From Rhizobiaceae bacterium (GTDB taxonomy: Bacteria > Pseudomonadota > Alphaproteobacteria > Rhizobiales > Rhizobiaceae), in contig JAGWJK010000350.1 of NCBI GenBank assembly GCA_028865845.1, forward strand, positions 1 through 5,655: a stretch of 5,655 nt of DNA, read 5' to 3'. Below, piece after piece: positions 1 to 5,655 of the stretch (its first letter is position 1; each line of letters starts with the position of its first letter). The notes under the pieces were generated by a model. That model saw only the letters and a list, made by a program, of their open reading frames with translations, searched no databases and was not told where the DNA came from. The translations under genes and the position numbers were made by a program.

Positions 1-161
1 CAGCGCCCGCGAACCACGCTGAGCAGCACCCGACACCACTGCCGCAGCCGCCCGCAAGCCCGGAAATGGCGGTCTTCCCAGGTCAAACGACAAGCTCAAA
101 GCAAGCTAGCGACGATAAAGAACGTTCACGCTTTCGCGTAAATTTCAACGCCCGCCGTTAG
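1..161 (+). CDS. Possible C-terminal tail of an upstream gene (partial, function unknown)
   Basis: An open frame enters from the left edge (first whole codon at base 3) and ends at TAG 159-161, only 16 bases before the start of the glycosyltransferase gene. The 52 visible residues begin Pro/Ala/Gln-rich and finish with a charged, basic tail ending RSRFRVNFNARR. The composition is more protein-like than the other frame open here, which ends at 142-144 and is very Arg/Ser rich. The short gap to the next start would fit an operon. No domain is recognisable, and a stretch this short can be open by chance in GC-rich DNA, so this is a candidate only. Confidence 0.35.
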   Translation, partial: APANHAEQHPTPLPQPPASPEMAVFPGQTTSSKQASDDKERSRFRVNFNARR

Positions 162-177
162 GCCGCTAGTTCTTGGG

Positions 178-2229
178 ATGTCCATGGTCATTCATACAGC
201 AATCGCAGCAGACCGCGTTTCACCGCTCGCCGACCTGCTTGAGCAGGCGCGAACTCAACGTATGCCCCTGGCCGAGTTGTTTACCGCAGCTGAGGGCTTG
301 AATGCCGCCGGACAGAAGGCCCAGGCAGCCGAGCTCTACAAGAGCTGGATCGCGTTCAACGACGGTAACTCGTTGTTGCATATGGCTTTCTTCAACTATT
401 CCGTCACCCTCCGTCAGCTGGGCGACGTCGCCGGTTCGATCCATGCCTTGCGTGCCTGCCTGAAGCTCGATCCGCAGTTTGCCCAGGCGCACATCAATCT
501 CGGCCGCGCTTTGGAAGATTGCGGCCTCACCGGCCAGGCTATACAGCAATGGCGGGCCTATACTTCATTAACGTCGGATATTACCGCCGAGCGCGTCAGT
601 CACCGCCTAATGATTCTCCAGCATATCGGCCGCGTCATGGAAGGCGCCGGCCTTCTGGTGGATGCCGAATCAACTCTCTGGCAGGCAATCGAATTGCGCC
701 CGGATAAGCCGGAGGCAGCGCAGCATTGGACGGCACTGCGGCAGCGCCAGTGCAAATGGCCGACGCTGGTCGCATCGGAACATGTGTCGCAGCGCCAATT
801 GCTGGATGGCATGTCTCCGCTGACACTCGGCTGCTATGCCGACGATCCGATGTTCCAGCTCGCCAAGGCTTATCGGTACAATAAGTTCCTGGCAGGCCGC
901 GCCGATGCGAACAGTTCGCTTCGCAAGCCGGCCCGGCTGAAATCCGGAACGGGACAACCCCTGCGTGTTGGTTATGTCTCTTCCGACCTGCGCGACCATG
1001 CCGTCGGCTTCGCACTCAGCGAAGTTCTTGATCTGCACGACAAGTCGAGCGTCGAGATCTTCGCTTATTACTGCGGTGAGCCGCGGACGAACGATGCGAC
1101 GCAGACGCGCATGAAGAACGCCGTCGATCATTGGCGCGATATCGCAACGATCAGCGACGCTGCTGCGGCCGCCCAGATCGCCGCGGACGAAATCGACGTT
1201 CTGATCGACGTCAACGGTTATACCAAGCATGCACGCACGAAGATCTTCGCCTATCGTCCGGCTCCGGTCATCGTCAATTTTTGCGGCTATCCGGGCACGA
1301 CCGGCAGCCCGTTCCATCAATATATCATTGCCGACGAGCACATCATCCCGCCGGAAAATGAAATCTACTATTCCGAAAAGGTTCTCCGGATCCCCTGCAA
1401 CCAGCCGATCGACCGCAAGCGACAGATCGCTGCACAGCCGACGCGCACGGAAGCCGGCATTCCCGAAAACGCTTTTGTCTTCGCCTGCTTCAACGGCATG
1501 CAGAAGATCACCCGCGCCTGCTTCGCCAACTGGATGGCAATCCTCACCGCAACGCCCGGCAGCGTGCTTTGGCTGCTCGTCGGCGACGAGGACGTCAACC
1601 AGCGTCTCCGTCAGGCTGCCGCACAATGCGGCGTCGCGCCGGAGCGGCTGATCTTCGCGCCGAAGGCAGCCAACCCGCAGCATCTGGCCCGTATCGGCCT
1701 CGCTGACCTCTTCCTCGACACCTTCCCCTACGGCGCGCACTCCACGGCTGCGGATGCGATCACCATGGGCCTGCCGATCTTCACCGTCCCCGGCAAGAGC
1801 TTCGCCTCGCGCTTCTGCGCCAGCATCGTCGCGGCTGCCGGCATTCCGGAAATGATCTGCAGCACCCCGGAAGAATACATCCGTCGGGCCGTTGCCTTCG
1901 CAAATGATCGCGAAAGCCTCGCAAAGGTAAGGGAATCCCTGCAGCGCCAGCGCGAGACCAGCGTTCTGCGCGACATACCCGCTCTCACGCGCCGGCTCGA
2001 GGAATTGTACTGGCAGATGCAGGGCGAAGCCGAACGCGGCGAGACGCCAGTGCCAGACCTGCAGAACCTCGACATCTATTACGAGATCGGCGCCGAGATC
2101 GTTCTTTCGAATGTCGACTTCGAAGACGAGCAGAGCTACCGCCAGCGTTATCTCGAAAAGCTCGTGCAGTGGAACGACTACGCGCCGCTCGCACGCGATC
2201 GCCGTCTCTGGAGCGAGCCGACGGCCTGA
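178..2229 (+). CDS. TPR-containing SPINDLY/OGT-family (GT41) glycosyltransferase
   Basis: Predicted cytoplasmic enzyme that transfers a sugar from a nucleotide-sugar donor to Ser/Thr of proteins. Family members use UDP-GlcNAc (OGT) or GDP-fucose (plant SPY), and the donor cannot be told here. Residues about 35-190 are helical TPR-like repeats; the clearest spans about 81-115 (GDVAGSIHALRACLKLDP, then AQAHINLGRALEDCG). The catalytic region runs about 262-600. It opens with RVGYVSSDLRDHAVGF, where H274 matches the conserved histidine after the SSD motif of OGT. It continues with GYPGTTG (370-376) and CFNGMQKI (437-444), where K443 matches the donor-phosphate lysine. It closes with HLARIGLADLFLDTFPYGAHSTAADA (502-527), where H521, T523 and D526 match the HTT..D loop. 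All expected motifs are present, so it looks functional. An acidic/aromatic extension of about 60 residues follows the core. The start is uncertain by two codons: ATG 178 has no proper ribosome binding site, whereas GGGA 175-178 would suit ATG 184. It is co-directional with glf. Confidence 0.9.
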   Translation: MSMVIHTAIAADRVSPLADLLEQARTQRMPLAELFTAAEGLNAAGQKAQAAELYKSWIAFNDGNSLLHMAFFNYSVTLRQLGDVAGSIHALRACLKLDPQFAQAHINLGRALEDCGLTGQAIQQWRAYTSLTSDITAERVSHRLMILQHIGRVMEGAGLLVDAESTLWQAIELRPDKPEAAQHWTALRQRQCKWPTLVASEHVSQRQLLDGMSPLTLGCYADDPMFQLAKAYRYNKFLAGRADANSSLRKPARLKSGTGQPLRVGYVSSDLRDHAVGFALSEVLDLHDKSSVEIFAYYCGEPRTNDATQTRMKNAVDHWRDIATISDAAAAAQIAADEIDVLIDVNGYTKHARTKIFAYRPAPVIVNFCGYPGTTGSPFHQYIIADEHIIPPENEIYYSEKVLRIPCNQPIDRKRQIAAQPTRTEAGIPENAFVFACFNGMQKITRACFANWMAILTATPGSVLWLLVGDEDVNQRLRQAAAQCGVAPERLIFAPKAANPQHLARIGLADLFLDTFPYGAHSTAADAITMGLPIFTVPGKSFASRFCASIVAAAGIPEMICSTPEEYIRRAVAFANDRESLAKVRESLQRQRETSVLRDIPALTRRLEELYWQMQGEAERGETPVPDLQNLDIYYEIGAEIVLSNVDFEDEQSYRQRYLEKLVQWNDYAPLARDRRLWSEPTA

Positions 2230-2245
2230 GGCCATAAGCTCAGGC
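2224..2245. repeat. Short inverted repeat over the stop of the glycosyltransferase gene
   Basis: GCCTGAG (2224-2230) pairs perfectly with CTCAGGC (2239-2245) around an 8-base loop, so the RNA could form a 7-bp stem covering the TGA stop at 2227-2229. There is no T-run after it, so it is not a standard intrinsic terminator. It may protect the transcript's 3' end, or be chance. Confidence 0.4.
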
Positions 2246-2256
2246 AACACATCTGA

Positions 2257-3528
<1,272 letters not shown>

Positions 3529-3584
3529 GGCATTCACGAAGCACCCAACCGGCATTCATGGAGTCGCCGACAGAAGGCCGCTCC

Positions 3585-3612
3585 TTCGACAAACCGTTGA
3601 CGGATTGTCGAA
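3585..3612. repeat. 28-base near-palindrome downstream of glf
   Basis: TTCGACAA (3585-3592) and TTGTCGAA (3605-3612) are exact reverse complements. Inside them, after one A-A mismatch, CCGT (3594-3597) pairs with ACGG (3600-3603), leaving a two-base centre. A second perfect palindrome, TCTCGCGAGA, follows at 3618-3627. There is no long T-run, though TTTT occurs at 3628-3631. Possible roles are a transcription end for glf or an operator for the downstream small gene; the sequence does not decide between them. Confidence 0.6.
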
Positions 3613-3697
3613 ACTTGTCTCGCGAGATTTTCGAGAGGTTTATGGATGTTCCGGTTCGTTGCTTGTTCCCGCCAATTAAACCGACTTACGGGTAACG

Positions 3698-4110
3698 ATG
3701 ACCGTTAAATCTGTGCTTCACGAAATTCCTGGCGGCGACGCTGTTGTTGGCTGGTTCGGACGAACACCGCGCTTTCATGATGCCAAACTTCTCGAAATCA
3801 ACTTTCTCAACCGGGCAACGGGTCTGCTGCGCATTCACGCCTGGAATATGACGAGCGAAGTTGACGCCGATGGCTACTTCATCCTTGAGAAGCATGCGGT
3901 GGTCTCTTTACTCTCGATGGTGTGAATGCCATCAATTGCTCCGATTTCGACATGGTGCCGGGCATCATCTTTGATTTGGAAATCACTAAACCAGGCGAGC
4001 ATTTCCTTATCGAATGGACTTCCAGCTACGGAGTGGAAGGCTCTGTTACAGCCAGACAAGTGCAGGTCAGCCTCGTTCCGGGAAAACCGACGGAGCCCGT
4101 GCGCCGCTAG
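3698..4110 (+). pseudogene. Frameshifted small gene, about 137 codons, possibly Imm50-like
   Basis: Two adjacent frames read as one protein. The first half starts at ATG 3698 with MTVKSVLHEIPGGDAVVGWF and contains FHDAKLLEINF and LLRIHAWNMT, running to EKHAVV; read straight on, it stops at TGA 3923-3925 after a non-conserved LLSMV. The second half resumes one frame back with FTLDGVNAINCSDFDMVPGI (from about 3907) and ends KPTEPVRR at TAG 4108-4110. Restoring one base near 3902-3907 gives about 137 residues. The W-F-x-R-x-P-x-FHDA beginning followed by a beta-rich body resembles from memory small hypothetical proteins of the immunity-protein-50 type, but that family call is tentative. A weak site (GGG 3690-3692) precedes the ATG. 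There is no slippery heptamer at the shift, so programmed frameshifting is unlikely; decay or a sequencing error are the options. It is less GC-rich at third positions than its neighbours. Confidence 0.65.
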
Positions 4111-4880
4111 CTCCTGTCTTTTCGTCTCGCGCTTGCCGCTGCGCCAAAGGCCTGAAACAATGCGCGGTTCACCGCGTTCGTCTGCGGATCATATTCGGCG
4201 TGCCATTGGACGCCGAGGGCAAAGCCTGCTGCTTCCTTGAAGCGGATCGCTTCGATGGTGCCATCTTCGGCGATGCCTTCCGCCACCACGCCGGCTCCGA
4301 GTTCTAGAATCCCCTGCCCGTGCAGCGAATTGACCCGGATGACGTCGCGGCCGAAGAGACGGGCGAATGCGCCATCCGGCACCAGACGTACTTCGTGGCG
4401 ATCGGCGAAAACGACGGCAAGATCAGGGTGGATTTCACCGTTTTCCAGACGAGGCATCCGGTGGTTCATCCGTCCGGGCAACTCTCGGATTTCGGGATGT
4501 AGCGACCCGCCGGCGGCAACATTCATTTCCTGAAAACCGCGGCATATGCCGAAGATCGGCACTCCGGCTTCGACGCAGGCCGCAATCAGCGGCAATGCCA
4601 CTGCATCCCGCTCCTCGTCATAGGGTTCATGCTTGGCGTTCGCTTCCATTCCGAAGCGGCGCGGATGAACATTGGCCCTGGCGCCCGTCAACAGCACGCC
4701 GTCGACGGTTTCAAGCAAAGCCAGAATATCCGTCATATCAGGATTGCCGGCAAACATCAGAGGCAGAGCCCCGGCGACTTCGGCGATCGCCCGCAGATTG
4801 CTTTCACCGACGCGTTGCGCCGATATCCTGTTTTCTACAAGCTGGGTGTTCCCGATCACACCGATCACGGGTTTCGTCAT
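4107..4880 (-). CDS. Class I glutamine amidotransferase-like hydrolase (peptidase C26, PuuD type)
   Basis: Likely cytoplasmic gamma-glutamyl hydrolase. E. coli PuuD cleaves gamma-glutamyl-GABA to GABA and glutamate in putrescine breakdown; the substrate here is inferred from family only. The 257 residues match PuuD's length (about 254). The start is MTKPVIGVIGN. The oxyanion segment is GVLLTGARANVHPRRFG (61-77), the nucleophile elbow is PIFGICRGFQEMNV (108-121) with Cys113, GGSLHPEI follows (124-131), and the other catalytic residues are His227 and Glu229 in VQWHAEYDP. The triad is intact. I chose ATG 4880 because GAAGGCGAGAG lies just upstream on this strand and the core beta strand begins immediately. 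A longer frame from TTG 4949 adds 23 Arg-rich residues that do not look native. There are no polyamine genes beside it, so it seems to be a single-gene unit, convergent with the broken gene at 3698-4110. Confidence 0.88.
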   Translation of the reverse strand: MTKPVIGVIGNTQLVENRISAQRVGESNLRAIAEVAGALPLMFAGNPDMTDILALLETVDGVLLTGARANVHPRRFGMEANAKHEPYDEERDAVALPLIAACVEAGVPIFGICRGFQEMNVAAGGSLHPEIRELPGRMNHRMPRLENGEIHPDLAVVFADRHEVRLVPDGAFARLFGRDVIRVNSLHGQGILELGAGVVAEGIAEDGTIEAIRFKEAAGFALGVQWHAEYDPQTNAVNRALFQAFGAAASARRKDRS

Positions 4881-5129
4881 TACGCGCTCTCGCCTTCGCT
4901 CGGCCTGTCCTGCGGGCCGACACGATCGGAGCAGGTTTTCTGTATTCAATCTGCATACTCAGGCAGGTTGCGCAAGCATATGCTTCGATATCGCGAAGTA
5001 TTGAACGCCAGTCTGTTTGACGGATGCATCGAGGCCGTCATCGATGGAATGACTCGCCAAAGCAGCGGATACGGCCAAATCAGTACCCGCCGTCGCTTTG
5101 GGGCACAGCTCAGTGCGGCGGCCACCCCA

Positions 5130-5151
5130 GACATCTTTAGGACATCTTCAG
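5130..5151 (+). promoter_or_regulatory. Tandem 11-bp direct repeat, candidate response-regulator operator
   Basis: GACATCTTTAG (5130-5140) is followed immediately by GACATCTTCAG (5141-5151), matching at 10 of 11 positions. A head-to-tail repeat of one helical turn is the usual site architecture for OmpR/PhoB-family winged-helix regulators. It lies 48 bases before the membrane protein start. A -10-like TTTACT (5160-5165, four of six consensus bases) follows 8 bases later, so the repeat would occupy the -35 region, as at PhoB-activated promoters. The repeat sequence does not match the PhoB box that I know; the regulator is not identified. Confidence 0.4.
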
Positions 5152-5187
5152 ACTCTTCCTTTACTTAGCGTAAATCAGTACCACAAC

Positions 5188-5193
5188 GGAGGG
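5188..5193 (+). promoter_or_regulatory. Strong Shine-Dalgarno site of the membrane protein gene
   Basis: GGAGGG precedes a doubled ATGATG. It lies 3 bases from ATG 5197 and 6 bases from ATG 5200, and the latter spacing is closer to optimal, so the second ATG is preferred. Confidence 0.75.
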
Positions 5194-5199
5194 TCTATG

Positions 5200-5655
5200 A
5201 TGGACTCGTTGACGCTGGAGGACGTTGACCGTCAAATCGGCAACGGTTTTCCGTTGTTGCGTTTCATACCGGCGATTGAGGCCGCGTTTCGCCGTGACTA
5301 CGCGGCAAATCGCGTCAGGCTTGCCATCGTCTGGGCCGTGGTCGGCACCCTGATCTACGACATGGTGTTTTTCGGCGACGCGACCATGATGTCCGACGTC
5401 TACCCGCAGCTCATAATCGTCCGCTTTGGTATTTTCACGCCCTATGCCCTGATCAGCGTACTCGCCCTGCGGCGGTGGCCGAGCGCGCTGAACTACGACC
5501 TCCTTGCCATCAGCGTCGCCTTCCTCGGCGCGCTGCTGCCGATGTCCGTCGCGGCATATAGCCACAGCCCCTATCTCTTTGCCTATCAGAACGGCAACGT
5601 CGCAGCCTTCCTCTTTTTCGTCATTGCGCTGCGGCCACGTTTTCCCGCCGTCGTC
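5200..5655 (+). CDS. N-terminal membrane sensor part of a probable diguanylate cyclase (3' end outside window)
   Basis: The frame runs from ATG 5200 (or 5197, one residue longer) without a stop to the window edge: 152 residues of an incomplete protein. A soluble start (MDSLTLEDVDRQIGNGFPLL) and a segment ending FRRDYAANRVR are followed by hydrophobic stretches at about 41-59 (LAIVWAVVGTLIYDMVFFG), 70-89 (QLIIVRFGIFTPYALISVLA), 100-119 (DLLAISVAFLGALLPMSVAA) and 133-146 (NVAAFLFFVIALRP), with more probably starting at the edge. This layout, with a YDMVFFGD-type loop and IVRFGIFTP, resembles the multi-pass input module in front of GGDEF domains in rhizobial and other proteobacterial diguanylate cyclases, which make the second messenger c-di-GMP at the inner membrane. 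No GGDEF motif is visible because the window ends first, so the catalytic assignment is inference; the multi-pass membrane character is seen directly. An adenylate cyclase or histidine kinase C-terminus remains possible. Confidence 0.7.
   Translation, partial: MDSLTLEDVDRQIGNGFPLLRFIPAIEAAFRRDYAANRVRLAIVWAVVGTLIYDMVFFGDATMMSDVYPQLIIVRFGIFTPYALISVLALRRWPSALNYDLLAISVAFLGALLPMSVAAYSHSPYLFAYQNGNVAAFLFFVIALRPRFPAVV

Larger units (their letters stand above)
4881..5199. other. Intergenic region between two divergent genes
   Basis: No convincing gene is seen here: the open frames are shadows with poor starts. It should hold the promoter of the PuuD-like gene (reading left) and of the membrane protein gene (reading right), but no good sigma-70 -35/-10 pair stands out for the leftward gene. 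Minor symmetric elements are CTTCG/CGAAG at 4983-4998, CATCGA/TCGATG at 5027-5046 and TTTAC/GTAAA at 5160-5174. The strongest signals, a tandem repeat and a Shine-Dalgarno site, sit at the right end and are listed separately. Confidence 0.6.

Noticed and set aside
670..2250. 526-residue open frame on the minus strand antisense to the glycosyltransferase gene
   Set aside because: It mirrors the codon structure of a gene with strong GT41 motifs on the other strand, and its translation has no recognisable domain. Long antisense frames are common opposite GC-rich genes.
3597..3626. TTGACG at 3597 as a -35 box for the small gene
   Set aside because: No acceptable -10 hexamer lies 16-18 bases downstream, and the TTGACG is the centre of the near-palindrome.
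3902..3910. Programmed -1 ribosomal frameshift in the small gene
   Set aside because: The bases at the junction do not form an X XXY YYZ slippery heptamer in the zero frame, and I see no stimulatory hairpin just downstream, so decay or a sequencing error is simpler.
4881..4949. N-terminal extension of the PuuD-like hydrolase from TTG 4949
   Set aside because: It needs a rare start codon, adds an Arg-rich stretch absent from the family, and ATG 4880 has a better ribosome binding site.
4629..5168. 179-residue + strand open frame spanning the hydrolase gene and the intergenic region
   Set aside because: Its first part is antisense to a well-supported gene and the rest has no protein-like features or ribosome binding site.
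5161..5565. 134-residue minus-strand open frame opposite the membrane protein gene
   Set aside because: The + strand frame has clear membrane segments and a strong Shine-Dalgarno site; the antisense product is a charged shadow.

Overview
The window looks like chromosomal DNA of an alphaproteobacterium, most likely Rhizobiaceae (Rhizobium/Agrobacterium type). The basis is the GC-rich third codon positions, the kind of genes present, and the style of the membrane sensor at the right end, which I associate with rhizobial GGDEF proteins. This is recognition from memory, not a database result.

Layout: (1) Bases 1-161 hold what may be the 3' tail of an upstream gene (+ strand, low confidence). (2) Bases 178-2229 (+) encode a 683-residue TPR protein with a SPINDLY/OGT-type (GT41) glycosyltransferase domain. 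(3) Bases 2230-2367 are a spacer with two inverted repeats, one of them a perfect 13-bp stem. (4) Bases 2368-3528 (+) encode UDP-galactopyranose mutase (Glf), with a start downstream of the longest reading frame. (5) Bases 3529-3697 are a spacer with a 28-base near-palindrome. (6) Bases 3698-4110 (+) are a small gene of about 137 codons, broken by an apparent one-base loss near 3902-3907. (7) Bases 4107-4880 (-) encode a class I glutamine amidotransferase-like hydrolase of the PuuD (peptidase C26) type; its stop codon shares a CTAG with the stop of the broken gene. (8) Bases 4881-5199 are an intergenic region ending in a tandem 11-bp direct repeat and a strong Shine-Dalgarno sequence. (9) From 5200 (+) to the window edge runs the N-terminal multi-pass membrane part of a protein that is probably a diguanylate cyclase; the catalytic part lies beyond the window.

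How the genes fit together: the GT41 enzyme and Glf are co-directional and both deal with sugar transfer (protein O-glycosylation and supply of UDP-galactofuranose), so the left half reads as a surface-glycan or protein-glycosylation neighbourhood. The hydrolase on the opposite strand and the membrane protein at the right appear to be separate transcription units. I see no mobile element, CRISPR array, tRNA or rRNA. Nothing amounts to a clearly new system. The most useful leads are the frameshifted small gene, the direct repeat before the membrane sensor gene, and the two long hairpins flanking glf.
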